Positions 44,188-53,191 are shown, counted from the stretch's first letter. The stretch: 64,000 bases of DNA from Rhodococcus sp. G-MC3 (GCF_030063335.1 NZ_JASISW010000020.1:1-64000), one strand, 5' to 3'. Made by a program: numbers and translations. Notes: a model not told the origin generated them from the sequence alone.

Positions 44188-45015
44188 ATGACCGTCACAC
44201 GGACCGTTGCCGATCTGAAGTCCGCCCTGGGCAGCCTGGTTCCCCCTGTTCTCCTCGACGTCCGCTGGGCGCTGGGAGACTCCGAGGGGCACCAGCATTA
44301 CCTCGATGCGCACATTCCCGGTGCGGTGTTCGTCGACCTCGACACCGAACTCGCCGAGCACGGCGCTCCCGGGCTGGGGCGCCACCCGTTGCCGTCGATC
44401 GAGAACCTGCAAGCAGCAGCGCATCGGTGGGGCATCACCGCTGGAGTACCCGTTGTGGTCTACGACAACACCGGCAACCTGGCCGCCGCGCGGGCGTGGT
44501 GGCTGCTGAAGTGGGCGGGCATCGAGCAGGTCGCGCTGCTCGACGGCGGACTGAATGCATGGACCGAGGCGGGGTACGACACCGCTTCGGGCGAGGAAAC
44601 CGCAACCGCTGCCGGGGACATCGAACTCAGCGCAGGTCATCTTCCTACTCTGACAGCGGATGAGGCTGCAGCGCTGGCTGATTCCGGCACTCTACTCGAT
44701 GCCCGTGCGGCCGAACGGTACTCGGGTGAGACCGAGCCGGTGGACCCGAAAGCGGGACACATCCCGGGGTCCGTCAGTGCGCCTACGGCGCAGAACATCG
44801 ACGAGAAAGGAAAGTTCCTGTCTGCCGAAGTATTGAAGGAGCGATTCGGCGATGTGGGTGCGGTGGGCGTCTACTGCGGTTCGGGTGTGACGGCGGCGCA
44901 CCAGGTTGCGGCGTTGGCGATCGCCGGTATCGACGCAGCACTGTTCCCCGGCTCGTGGTCGCAGTGGTCCAACGATCCGTCTCGTCCGGTGGCGACAGGT
45001 ACCTCGCCCCGATGA
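44188..45015 (+). CDS. Sulfurtransferase (3-mercaptopyruvate/thiosulfate type)
   Basis: Two-domain rhodanese of 275 residues. The N-terminal, inactive domain covers about 1-145; the C-terminal one holds LLDARAAERYSGETEP and the active-site loop YCGSGVTAAHQ with the catalytic cysteine. The CGSGVT loop is the 3-mercaptopyruvate sulfurtransferase form, against the CRxGxx loop of thiosulfate enzymes. It would move sulfur to cyanide or a thiol acceptor. It is convergent with the GMC oxidoreductase gene. Confidence 0.93.
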   Translation: MTVTRTVADLKSALGSLVPPVLLDVRWALGDSEGHQHYLDAHIPGAVFVDLDTELAEHGAPGLGRHPLPSIENLQAAAHRWGITAGVPVVVYDNTGNLAAARAWWLLKWAGIEQVALLDGGLNAWTEAGYDTASGEETATAAGDIELSAGHLPTLTADEAAALADSGTLLDARAAERYSGETEPVDPKAGHIPGSVSAPTAQNIDEKGKFLSAEVLKERFGDVGAVGVYCGSGVTAAHQVAALAIAGIDAALFPGSWSQWSNDPSRPVATGTSPR

Positions 45016-45160
45016 CGGTGTTCGCCGAAGAGTTGGACGCGACTTCCGGTATCGGGCCTTCTTCGACCCCGAAATGCTTGCGGCACAGACCATCGACCGT
45101 TCCGGGCGGGAACCGGAGGGCGCGCCTGCCGATGGCCGACGCGCTCCCCGGCAAGGCAAT

Positions 45161-46738
45161 CTAGCGCTTCTGAAGAATCAGATCCGCCGCTTTCTCACCG
45201 ATGAGCACGCTCGGCGCGTGGGTGTGCCCGCGAATAATGGTCGGCATGATCGACGCGTCGGCCACCCGTAGGTTGTCGACGCCTCGTACCCGGAGGTCAG
45301 GAGCGACGACGCTGGTGGCATCGTTGCCCATGCGGCAGGTGCTGACCGGGTGGTACAGCGTGTGCGCGTTTCGTTCGAGCGCTTCGGTGAGAAGGTCGTC
45401 GGGGTTGCCGCGCGGTCGAACAATGTCCCCGAGGTGACCCTTCAAAGCGGGCTGCTGGGCGATCTCGGTGCAGACCCGTAGACCTTCGATCATCGCCGCT
45501 CGGTCGATACCGCCCGGATCGCTGAGGTAACGCGGTTCGATAATCGGCTTGGCCAACGGATCGGCGGACTTCAGGCTGATCTCGCCGCGACTTCTGGGTC
45601 GGAGTAACACCGACCCGATGACGGCTGCGTGTGCATCGGGAGCGATGAGTCCCTCGTCGAAGAACGGTGCGGGAGCGTAGATGAGCTCGAGATCGGGGTA
45701 GTCGAGTGTGTCGTTGCTCTTGATGAATCCGTACGCCTCCGCGACGTTCGAGGTGAGCATTCCGCGTCGACGGGCGAGGTAGTTGATCAGTTCGGGGATC
45801 TTCTCGGCGAAGAAGAGCGAGTCGTTCTCGACGCTCCAGCCGATCAGTGCCGACAAGTGGTCGGTCAAGTTCTTGCCGACCTCGGGGGAGTGATGCTGCA
45901 CGTCGATTCCGTGCGACGCCAGCTGCGTGCTGTCTCCGATTCCTGAAACCATGAGAAGTTGAGGCGAATTGATTGCGCCGCCGGCGAGGACGACTTCCCG
46001 TGCAGCACGGACGGTGTGCGTCGAACCGTCCTTGACGTACTCGACTCCCACGGCCGCGGAACCCTCGAAGACGATCCGGACTGCCTGTGACTCGGTCAGT
46101 ACGGTCAAGTTCGCACGTTTTCTGATGGGCTTCAGATATGCGTCCGCTGTACTCCAACGCGCACCACGTTTCTGGTTCACCATTGTCTGCGAAAAACCCT
46201 TGGGTTCAGCAAGGTTCGCGGTCTCGACTGGGTAACCGGCTTCGCGGACGGCGTCCAGGAACGCAGAGGTGAGCGCCCTCGGGCTCCGCTGATGGGAGAC
46301 CACCAGCGGACCCGCTGTGCCGGCGTCGAGAGCTGTCGTCCCCTCGATGCTTTCGATCTTGCGAAAGTACGGGACGATATTCTCGAACGACCACGACGAA
46401 TCGGACAGTGATGCCCATTCGTCGTAGTCGGCAGCGAAACCGCGGACCCACATCATCGCGTTCATCGACGAGGACCCGCCGAGCATCTTGCCGCGAGGCC
46501 AAAAGATGCTGCGGCCCTTCAGCTCCGGCTGAGGTTCGGAGTCGTAGTTCCAGTCCACTTCGCTGCGGAAGAGTTTGGAGAACGCGGCAGGGATGTGCGC
46601 GAACTTGTTCTTGTCCGCCGGACCCGCTTCGAGTAGTACGACGGTGTTGCGTGGGTCCGCGCTGAGACGGTTGGCAAGGACAGCGCCAGACGAGCCGGCG
46701 CCGACGACGACATAGTCAGCGATCGATGTTTGCGACAT
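45161..46738 (-). CDS. GMC family FAD oxidoreductase
   Basis: Glucose-methanol-choline oxidoreductase of 525 residues. The FAD-binding DYVVVGAGSSGAVLANRLS opens the protein and GKMLGGSSSMNAMMWVRG is the first GMC signature; the second is AGGAINSPQLLMVSGIG. The catalytic pair lies in LYHPVSTCRMG (His) and GHTHAPSVLIGEKAA, where His stands at the position usually held by Asn (GNTNAP) in choline-type members, giving a His-His pair as in glucose oxidase. It oxidises an alcohol to an aldehyde. It follows the aldehyde dehydrogenase gene by 4 nt, so the two are co-transcribed. The alcohol cannot be named. Confidence 0.93.
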   Translation of the reverse strand: MSQTSIADYVVVGAGSSGAVLANRLSADPRNTVVLLEAGPADKNKFAHIPAAFSKLFRSEVDWNYDSEPQPELKGRSIFWPRGKMLGGSSSMNAMMWVRGFAADYDEWASLSDSSWSFENIVPYFRKIESIEGTTALDAGTAGPLVVSHQRSPRALTSAFLDAVREAGYPVETANLAEPKGFSQTMVNQKRGARWSTADAYLKPIRKRANLTVLTESQAVRIVFEGSAAVGVEYVKDGSTHTVRAAREVVLAGGAINSPQLLMVSGIGDSTQLASHGIDVQHHSPEVGKNLTDHLSALIGWSVENDSLFFAEKIPELINYLARRRGMLTSNVAEAYGFIKSNDTLDYPDLELIYAPAPFFDEGLIAPDAHAAVIGSVLLRPRSRGEISLKSADPLAKPIIEPRYLSDPGGIDRAAMIEGLRVCTEIAQQPALKGHLGDIVRPRGNPDDLLTEALERNAHTLYHPVSTCRMGNDATSVVAPDLRVRGVDNLRVADASIMPTIIRGHTHAPSVLIGEKAADLILQKR

Positions 46739-46742
46739 CGGA

Positions 46743-48488
46743 TCATCCTCGCAGTGCAGAGGCGAAAATGGCAGGAAGTTTGAACCATGAAGGATTTCCG
46801 GCGAAAGCCGTCAGCAGTCGTCCCGTGGTCGCAGCAGTCTTGTTGGTGACGAACCACGGCGGCTTCGGCGAGATCGACAGCTCGCCTTTGACGAGCGAGC
46901 GCGGTGACGGTCGGAACGGTCCTCTCACCACCGTGCGTTCGGCACCGTCGATGAGCAGTGCGTTGTGGACGATTCCGATGCCACTCTGGACATCGTCGAC
47001 AGTGTGGCCGGGGAACGCGCCCCAGGTGGCGGCGGGACTGAGGAATCCGAGGCCGGTCCAGGCATTGATCGCCACGGTTCCGTAGCGCAGGTCGGCGACG
47101 AGATCGTCGAACGTCGAACCAAGCGAGCGGAGGGATCCGGGGTGCGCGACGATGTTGACTCCGAGCGTTCCGACGAACGTGTCGTTGACCGTGTCCACCG
47201 CTCGGCGAAGGAATTGTTCCCCCGTGTAGGGAAGTTCGACGATTCCCAACACCGGTGCGAAGTACTCGGTGTTCAGCAGCGCGGTCTCGTCACCGGGGTC
47301 TATGTCTTCGATGAGGACGCGGCCACCGCCCACCTTGCTCGCCTTCGGATAGCTGCGGAGCGCGGCCTCGACGCGGGTGTCGCTGCCCGGGTAGTAGGCA
47401 CGGCGGGTGGGTGCGGCGGCAAGCGCGGCCTTCACGGCAGCGACGAACTCGTCGCGTTGCTTCCATTCCGAGGACACAACGAGGACCTGCGAGGCGACAC
47501 AATTGTAGCCGCCGTTGTGAAGGCGTTGTGTGGCAACGTGTTCGGCTTGGAACTCGATGTCGGCGCGGCTCCAGTCGCCGGGCACCACGATGGTGGGCGA
47601 TACTCCGCCGAGCTCACTCGTCATCGGCTTGCGCAGGATCGGATCGTTCGCGGCCTTCCGTTCGGCCCCACCCTCTCCCGGTCCGAACACGATGGTGTCG
47701 TGGGTGAGTGCGCTTCCGGTCATGTGCACATGGTCGACGAGGTGATGCCCGGTCAGGTAGGTGCCGGTCTCGGCGCCGCCGGTGAACACGCGGACAGCCC
47801 CGATGGTGATGAGCGGCTCGAGCACCTTCCTCAGTACCGGCAGCATCGGATCGGTGATCGGATTGAGCTTGAGCGCGACGACGCGGTTGTTGGCGATCAA
47901 CTCGTACAGGGTGTCGAGCGGCGCGATCGACATGATGTTGCCTGCGCCGAGGACGACGCCGATCCCGCCCGTCTTTCTCGGGGACAGCTGAGCGAGGCCC
48001 GCTGTGCGTTTTGCCGTCGCCTCGTCGATGCCGGGTTTCAGCCACACCTGAGCGCTGAACCCGCTGAGCAGCAGGTGATCGAAGATTCCGTGGGGGAGAA
48101 CCTGAACTGTGGTTCTACCGCCGGGAGCGTGGCCGAAGTGGGCGTCGTCGAGCGGTCCGGCGCCTGCCTGAAGTCGGTTGAGGGTCTCCGCGAGAACATT
48201 GAGGCCGCCGGCGAAAGCGTACGGGCCGGAGATCCACTCTTCCCCGACGAGTGGTGACTTCGGGTCGAGCCCTTTGATCGACGACGCGGCGTCGACCCAC
48301 TCATCGGCATGCGTCACCGTCAGGTCTCGGACGCGTTCGATCAACGCACGGCGATCGCCGACGGTGATCTGCGCCCATGTCTTCTCGCCGGCTTTCAGCT
48401 CGGCCAGCGCAGAATCGACGGCTGTGCGAGCAGCGGCGTCGGTGGTGTCGGCTACGTGCAGGTGCTGGGATGCGATGTGCTCGGTCAA
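46743..48488 (-). CDS. Divergent aldehyde dehydrogenase family protein
   Basis: Aldehyde dehydrogenase fold of 581 residues, about 90 longer than usual, with an extended N- and C-terminus. ELGGVSPTIV, TGSALTHDTIVFG and the cysteine segment HNGGYNCVASQVLV are recognisable; the usual GQxC becomes YNC, and NIMSIAPLDTLYEL stands where the usual PWNxP motif lies. It should convert the aldehyde produced by the GMC enzyme, or perhaps an acyl-CoA derivative, with NAD. TTG start at 48488 with GGGG upstream; the start is not certain. A PucR regulator is divergent across 182 bp that include a TGTGCGG palindrome. Confidence 0.85.
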   Translation of the reverse strand: MTEHIASQHLHVADTTDAAARTAVDSALAELKAGEKTWAQITVGDRRALIERVRDLTVTHADEWVDAASSIKGLDPKSPLVGEEWISGPYAFAGGLNVLAETLNRLQAGAGPLDDAHFGHAPGGRTTVQVLPHGIFDHLLLSGFSAQVWLKPGIDEATAKRTAGLAQLSPRKTGGIGVVLGAGNIMSIAPLDTLYELIANNRVVALKLNPITDPMLPVLRKVLEPLITIGAVRVFTGGAETGTYLTGHHLVDHVHMTGSALTHDTIVFGPGEGGAERKAANDPILRKPMTSELGGVSPTIVVPGDWSRADIEFQAEHVATQRLHNGGYNCVASQVLVVSSEWKQRDEFVAAVKAALAAAPTRRAYYPGSDTRVEAALRSYPKASKVGGGRVLIEDIDPGDETALLNTEYFAPVLGIVELPYTGEQFLRRAVDTVNDTFVGTLGVNIVAHPGSLRSLGSTFDDLVADLRYGTVAINAWTGLGFLSPAATWGAFPGHTVDDVQSGIGIVHNALLIDGAERTVVRGPFRPSPRSLVKGELSISPKPPWFVTNKTAATTGRLLTAFAGNPSWFKLPAIFASALRG

Positions 48489-48610
48489 CTCGGCTTCGCC
48501 CCTTCATGTAGATCGGCGACTTCCTGTAAATCAGTGTCGTGTGCTGTGATTGTCGTCCCGCAACCGGTGTCGACGCCATGGGCCGGTGCTGTGGATGTGA
48601 TGTCGCGTCT

Positions 48611-48624
48611 TGTGCGGCCGCACA
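48611..48624. promoter_or_regulatory. Palindrome in the aldehyde dehydrogenase-PucR divergent region
   Basis: TGTGCGGCCGCACA is a perfect 14-bp palindrome 47 bp before the PucR start. A related split pair, TGTGCG and CGCACA 16 bp apart, occurs between livG and the other PucR gene (25960-25987). Possible PucR operator. Confidence 0.4.
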
Positions 48625-48670
48625 CTGCAGACTGTGGCGTGAGCAACATGCAGGGGTTTAGTCTCGTGGG

Positions 48671-49843
48671 ATGGTGACGACCACTCCAGCTACCGCAACC
48701 AGTGCTTTCGAGCTGGCCGCTCCTCTATTGGACGAAGTGCCTGCACTCGGGGAGGAATTGGTTCGCCGCATACTGTCGGCCGAACACGACTATCTGGAAT
48801 CGACCCGGCTCAGCCCCGAGCAGTTGCACGACGCCTGCACCTCGAATCTCGCCGAGATGATCGCCGATCTTGCCGGCGTTCGTCCCATTCGGCTCGACGC
48901 CGCCAGGGAAGCGGGCCGGCTGAAAGCCGAGCAGGGTGTGCCGCTCGCGGCGCTCCTGCATGCGTTTCGGTTGGGTGGCCGACTTGTGTGGGAAGCGCTG
49001 GTGGAGCGTGCCGAGCGGGATGCGACTCATGCATTGCTCGAGATGGCGGCACAGGTGTGGGCGCTGGTCGACGTCTCGTCCGATGCGGCAGCCGAGGCAT
49101 ACCGGATAGGGGTCGATGCTCGCGCCGCTCATGACACCGATGCGCGGAGGCGGTTGGTTCGGGCGCTGTTCGCAGATCATGACTCGAATCCCGGTGCCGT
49201 GGCCGACGCACTGCGTACCTTTCGAATCCCCGATCGAGGGAGCTTCGTCGTCGTATCCGCAGACACGCGGTGCGGGGATATGGCAACCCCCGGGGTCGAT
49301 TCGGTATGGGACGGCGCGGTCGACGGCGTGTTCGGATTGCTCTTCGCGCAATCCGCGTCTTCGTTGTCCGTCGCCCTCGACGGTATCGCTGCCGAACGCG
49401 ACAACATCGGCGTCAGCGCGATGTTCTCGGCGGCGTCGGGCACGCCGGCGGCCGTCGAGCAGGCCCGTATGGCGCGTGTATGTGCGAGTGTCGACGATGC
49501 AGCCCTCACCCGTTACGAGAACGTGCCCGTTCCTGTGCTCATCGCGCGAAGCCCCGGTGCGAGCACTATTGCTGCCCAGCAGATCCTGGGTCCGATCCTC
49601 GACCTACCGGAGGAGGAGCGCGGCAGTCTTCTCGGCACGTTGGATGCGTGGTTCCGAGCGAAGGGGTCTACAAGCGAGGCCGCGGCGGCGCTGCACTATC
49701 ACCGCAATACCGTGCTGCATCGGCTCCGGAGAATCGGTGAGCTCACCGGCCGCGACTTTCTCGATCCCGCGGCGGCGTCGGAATTGTTCGTCGGACTTCG
49801 TGCGTATCAATTGGGCAAGGTCGGGGTACCCCTGTCGGCATGA
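48671..49843 (+). CDS. PucR-type transcriptional regulator
   Basis: Regulator of 390 residues with the same layout as the regulator beside the Liv operon: an RsbRD-like N-terminal helical part (LAALLHAFRLGGRLVWEAL), a degenerate CdaR/GGDEF-like middle and a C-terminal PucR HTH (AAALHYHRNTVLHRLRRI, about 335-370). It is divergent from the aldehyde dehydrogenase-GMC pair and probably controls it. Its stop overlaps the next ATG by 4 nt (ATGA). Confidence 0.9.
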   Translation: MVTTTPATATSAFELAAPLLDEVPALGEELVRRILSAEHDYLESTRLSPEQLHDACTSNLAEMIADLAGVRPIRLDAAREAGRLKAEQGVPLAALLHAFRLGGRLVWEALVERAERDATHALLEMAAQVWALVDVSSDAAAEAYRIGVDARAAHDTDARRRLVRALFADHDSNPGAVADALRTFRIPDRGSFVVVSADTRCGDMATPGVDSVWDGAVDGVFGLLFAQSASSLSVALDGIAAERDNIGVSAMFSAASGTPAAVEQARMARVCASVDDAALTRYENVPVPVLIARSPGASTIAAQQILGPILDLPEEERGSLLGTLDAWFRAKGSTSEAAAALHYHRNTVLHRLRRIGELTGRDFLDPAAASELFVGLRAYQLGKVGVPLSA

Positions 49844-50058
49844 CGCATCGACAAGGCACAACAGTGAAGTGGAACTGGGGTCAGGGCACCGGCGAGGGCA
49901 AGATCGTCGAGGTGCACACCGAGAAGGTGACGCGAACGATCTCGGGCAGTGAGATCACCCGGAACGGTACGAAGGACACGCCCGCGTATCTCATCGAGCA
50001 AGAGGGCGGCCAGAAGGTTCTGAAGTTGGACAGCGAGGTCGAACCCGTGAGTGGTTAG
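49840..50058 (+). CDS. DUF2945 / HVA1-type Tudor-like small protein
   Basis: Protein of 72 residues with the DUF2945 pattern: TTVKWNWGQGTGEGKIVEVH, a basic ITRNGTKDTPAYLI stretch and GGQKVLKLDSEV near the end. Homologues are common, single small beta-barrels (hypervirulence-associated Tudor family) with no defined biochemical role. The start overlaps the PucR stop, so it is translated from the same message. Confidence 0.87.
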   Translation: MTHRQGTTVKWNWGQGTGEGKIVEVHTEKVTRTISGSEITRNGTKDTPAYLIEQEGGQKVLKLDSEVEPVSG

Positions 50059-50103
50059 TGCCCCTCCGACGTAACTGAACGCGCACGGGCAGCGCAGCTG
50101 CAC

Positions 50104-51057
50104 TCAATGGCTGGCCATGACGACATCGAGTATTCCCGCGCCCAACGGGACGGGGCCGCACGGTGGGCGGATGCTCGCCGATGGATCGAGTGCACCGAGC
50201 ACCAGACCGATGGTGGTCGGATCGTAGGTGAACGTGAAGTGTGCGACGTTGTCCATCGGGCAGACATCCTGGACGACGATATTGTGCGCACCTGGGTCGC
50301 GCAGCAGCGCATTGGTGTACGGCTGAATGGTTTCATCGACGTTCGTTGCGATGCTGGTGTATTCGACGTCGGGGACGGTGTCGCCGCCCGAATTCAGGTC
50401 CGCCAAGAACGTCGAGCCCTGCATGAGTTGGACCAATGCCGGTCCGAACTCGTGTGACACCGCGCTGGTGGCGACCGGAACGGCTTGCACTGCCGGGGAG
50501 AAGCCGTACGCGTTGCCACCGTACGTCGGGGACGCGATGCCGATCCACTTGTCCACCACCGCTGCCCCATCCAACCGGTTGGTGTAGTAGCGGGTCACTG
50601 CAGCGCCCTGCGAGTACCCCACCAGGTCGACGGCGCCTGCTCCGGTGGTCGCCAGAACCGAGTCGACGAAATCGCGCAGCTCGGCGGCGCTGTCACGAAT
50701 ATCGTTGTACCCGTAGCTCGTTCCGTCCGGTGACAGTCCGTAGTCCAGCGCGTACGCACAGTAGCCTGCTGCGGCCAGGACCGGTGACAATCCTGCCCAG
50801 TCCGCGTATGCCGATGCATCGGTGCCGTGCACGAGGACCGCCGGATTCGGGTGATCTTCCGACGGAACGCACCCGGGATCGTTGACACCAGGTGGTGTGG
50901 CGGCTGGATTGGCCTTCGAGTATCGGATCGCATCACCGTGGCTGGTTTGGCCAGGTCCCGGAACATCGGGAACGACGGGTGCTGCCAGAGCCAGGGGCAA
51001 TCCGATGAAAGAGGAAAGGCACACTGCGGCGAGGACGAGCGGCAATCGGATCTTCAC
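50104..51057 (-). CDS. Secreted lipase/alpha-beta hydrolase
   Basis: Exported alpha/beta hydrolase of 317 residues with a signal peptide (ends ALAAPVV, about residue 26). VLVHGTDASAYADW is the oxyanion-hole strand, VGYSQGAA holds the nucleophilic serine, and the later GGDTVPDVEYTSI and NVAHFTFTYDP supply candidate Asp and His. The layout is that of the lipase class 2 / EstB-type secreted esterases of actinomycetes. Six cysteines may form disulfides. It should hydrolyse lipid esters outside the cell. It is divergent to nothing nearby; the upstream 140 bp before the GH16 gene end show no gene. Confidence 0.88.
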   Translation of the reverse strand: MKIRLPLVLAAVCLSSFIGLPLALAAPVVPDVPGPGQTSHGDAIRYSKANPAATPPGVNDPGCVPSEDHPNPAVLVHGTDASAYADWAGLSPVLAAAGYCAYALDYGLSPDGTSYGYNDIRDSAAELRDFVDSVLATTGAGAVDLVGYSQGAAVTRYYTNRLDGAAVVDKWIGIASPTYGGNAYGFSPAVQAVPVATSAVSHEFGPALVQLMQGSTFLADLNSGGDTVPDVEYTSIATNVDETIQPYTNALLRDPGAHNIVVQDVCPMDNVAHFTFTYDPTTIGLVLGALDPSASIRPPCGPVPLGAGILDVVMASH

Positions 51058-51196
51058 GCGGCACCTCTGATACTCGAGTTGGTGATCCGATATCAGAATA
51101 GGCGTTCCGCTGTGGAATATCCCAGTTTAACCAAGAAGAAGTAGTGATCAATCACAGATGCAAGCGCTCCCCGACGTTCGCTTGCCTCTTCTGTGT

Positions 51197-52183
51197 CTAC
51201 GAGATACGCGAAGCTTTGACCCAGTCGACACTCATGGTCTGCGGAAATGGCGTCGACGACGGCACTTTTCCTACCCAATTGTTGCCGACGGCGATATTGA
51301 ACAGCACGTAGTGAGGCCAGGCGCCAGAGAATGCGGTCCAGTTCCCACCCTTGGCCTCGTAATCGGCCTTGGTGACGGTGTACCGAGAAACGCCATCGAC
51401 AAACCAAGTGATGCGGTCGGCCAGCCAGTCGATTCGGTAGTTGTGGAAGCCGTCCGAGAGTGGACTCATGCCGCTACCGGTTTTTACATCGGTACTCGAA
51501 TTGTTCATTGCTGGTCCGTGCAAATTGAAGGACGGTCCGTTTGTTCCTGGAATTTCCACGGCATCAATTTCGCCTTGGCTGGGCCAACTGTATTCATTGC
51601 CCGGTTGTAAACCTAATAACCAGAATGCTGGTAGCAATCCAGCCGCCCTGGGCATCTTGATGGATGCTTCGATGCGAACGGGCGGGGCTACGGATTGTTT
51701 TCCGAAGCTTACGACTCGGGCGCTCGTGATGTTGTCGGGCGCCGCCTTGCCGTCGGGAGCATTTTCTCTCCGCGCTGTAATCTGCAGGGCTCCTCCAGCA
51801 ACCGTGGCGTTGCTCTGACTGTTGGTGTAATACTGCTGCTCGCCGGAAGATGCTCCCCACCTGCCGGTTTGGAAGCCCCACTTGCCTGGGTCGACTGCGC
51901 CGGTGCCGTTGAACTGGTCCTCCCAGAGCAGCGCGGCAGGTGCTGGCTGCGTGCTGGCCAGTGTTGTGGTGGTCGGCGCCGCGGTGGTGGTGATCGGCGG
52001 CTGGGTCGTCGTGGGCGGCTTGGTGGGCGGCTTTGTTGCATACGTGAAAGTTGGATACGTGAACTTCGGGACTGTCGGGTACGTGAACGAAGGGACAGTG
52101 GGTCGCGGTAGTGGCGGATTGTATGGATATGTATAAGGCGCCGCCAGCACTATCGGGGCCAAGGCGAGGGCAAACCATTTCAT
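51197..52183 (-). CDS. Secreted GH16 beta-glucanase
   Basis: Glycoside hydrolase family 16 enzyme of 328 residues. A short signal peptide (ALALAPIVLAAP) leads to a Pro/Thr/Tyr-rich linker of about 70 residues (TYPTVPKFTYPTF and KPPTKPPTTT patterns) and the catalytic jelly roll. The GH16 active-site motif is present as WPSQGEIDAVEIPG, i.e. the ExDxxE arrangement with nucleophile and acid/base glutamates. It would cut beta-1,3- or beta-1,3-1,4-glucans. The linker could tether it to the wall. The gene and its upstream flank are clearly richer in A/T than neighbours, and it lies beside tRNA-Gly, which suggests acquisition. A GH16 protein also lies near dcd in M. tuberculosis (Rv0315). Confidence 0.93.
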   Translation of the reverse strand: MKWFALALAPIVLAAPYTYPYNPPLPRPTVPSFTYPTVPKFTYPTFTYATKPPTKPPTTTQPPITTTAAPTTTTLASTQPAPAALLWEDQFNGTGAVDPGKWGFQTGRWGASSGEQQYYTNSQSNATVAGGALQITARRENAPDGKAAPDNITSARVVSFGKQSVAPPVRIEASIKMPRAAGLLPAFWLLGLQPGNEYSWPSQGEIDAVEIPGTNGPSFNLHGPAMNNSSTDVKTGSGMSPLSDGFHNYRIDWLADRITWFVDGVSRYTVTKADYEAKGGNWTAFSGAWPHYVLFNIAVGNNWVGKVPSSTPFPQTMSVDWVKASRIS

Positions 52184-52391
52184 GATTTCTGTCCTGTCAT
52201 GTCAATTGTTGGGGGAAACAAATGCACGAGGAGAGGTTTAGCACATGATTAGCGGAGTTCAGGTTATGAATGTTGAAGACAAATAATTCTGCGTCTTGTC
52301 CTGGGATTCGGACAGATATTTACGGTCAGAATTGTTAATTTGCCGGTCGTCAACCATGTTTTGGTTTGTTTCGGACCGTCCAACGAGGGAG

Positions 52392-52462
52392 AGCCGGTGA
52401 CGGGAATCGAACCCGCCTCTCAACCTTGGGAAGGTCGCATTCTACCAATGAACTACACCGGC
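52392..52462 (-). tRNA. tRNA-Gly (anticodon CCC)
   Basis: A 71-nt cloverleaf on the minus strand: acceptor GCCGGTG/CACCGGC pairs perfectly, D stem GTTC, anticodon stem CGACC/GGTTG with loop TTCCCAA (anticodon CCC), T loop TTCGATT and discriminator U. CCA is not encoded. It reads GGG glycine codons. Confidence 0.95.
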
Positions 52463-52600
52463 GCAGCCGACCCGCGAACGGAACGGCGCTGGATCACTCT
52501 AGCAGTCGATCGGGTGGTCGGCGGCTTCGCCGCCTGTGAGCGAAAATACCTACCAGGGTGTGTATTCGCACTCACGTGCGGCGAAGCCGCACCGGCGGGT

Positions 52601-52613
52601 TAATCTTCCGCTG
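52601..52613 (+). promoter_or_regulatory. -10 box for a leaderless dcd transcript
   Basis: TAATCT (52601-52606) fits the actinobacterial TANNNT -10 form and ends 6 nt before the GTG start of dcd, so transcription probably begins at the start codon. No Shine-Dalgarno is present. Confidence 0.6.
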
Positions 52614-53191
52614 TGCTGCTTTCCGACCGCGATATCCGTGCAGAAGTGTCCACCGGCAACCTGGGAATCGACCCGTTCGACGCCTCGATGGTTCAGCCCT
52701 CGAGTGTCGACGTGCGTCTCGACAAACTGTTTCGGGTGTTCAACAACACTCGGTACACTCACATCGATCCTTCCAAGCAGCAGGACGAGCTGACGACGCT
52801 CGTCGAGCCTGCGGAGGGTGAACCGTTCGTTCTGCACCCCGGCGAGTTCGTGCTCGGGTCGACGCTCGAGCTGACGACGCTTCCCGATTACCTGGCCGGT
52901 CGTCTGGAAGGCAAGAGTTCGCTGGGGCGCCTCGGGCTACTGACGCACTCCACCGCTGGGTTCATCGATCCCGGTTTCAGCGGTCACATCACGCTCGAGT
53001 TGTCCAATGTGGCGAACCTGCCGATCACGCTGTGGCCAGGGATGAAGATCGGGCAGCTGTGTCTGTTCAGGCTTTCCAGCCCGTCCGAGCATCCGTACGG
53101 CAGTGCCGCGGTCGGTTCGAAATATCAGGGGCAGCGGGGCCCGACGCCGTCGAAGGCGTACCTGAATTTCGTCCGGTCTCCGCTCGACTGA
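52613..53191 (+). CDS. dcd: dCTP deaminase
   Basis: dCTP deaminase of 192 residues (M. tuberculosis Rv0321 is about 190). [20 protein letters not shown] starts the protein, the substrate-binding [12 protein letters not shown] follows, and [20 protein letters not shown] carries the catalytic region with the Glu. In mycobacteria this enzyme is bifunctional, turning dCTP directly into dUMP. GTG start; the transcript is probably leaderless. It lies after tRNA-Gly as in M. tuberculosis. Confidence 0.95.
   Translation: MLLSDRDIRAEVSTGNLGIDPFDASMVQPSSVDVRLDKLFRVFNNTRYTHIDPSKQQDELTTLVEPAEGEPFVLHPGEFVLGSTLELTTLPDYLAGRLEGKSSLGRLGLLTHSTAGFIDPGFSGHITLELSNVANLPITLWPGMKIGQLCLFRLSSPSEHPYGSAAVGSKYQGQRGPTPSKAYLNFVRSPLD

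Noticed and set aside
46965-48257. 430-codon plus-strand open frame
   Set aside because: Antisense of the aldehyde dehydrogenase; Asp/Glu/Arg-rich shadow.
52184-52462. Integration attachment site at the tRNA-Gly 3' end
   Set aside because: I found no second copy of the tRNA 3' sequence flanking the GH16 gene and no integrase nearby.
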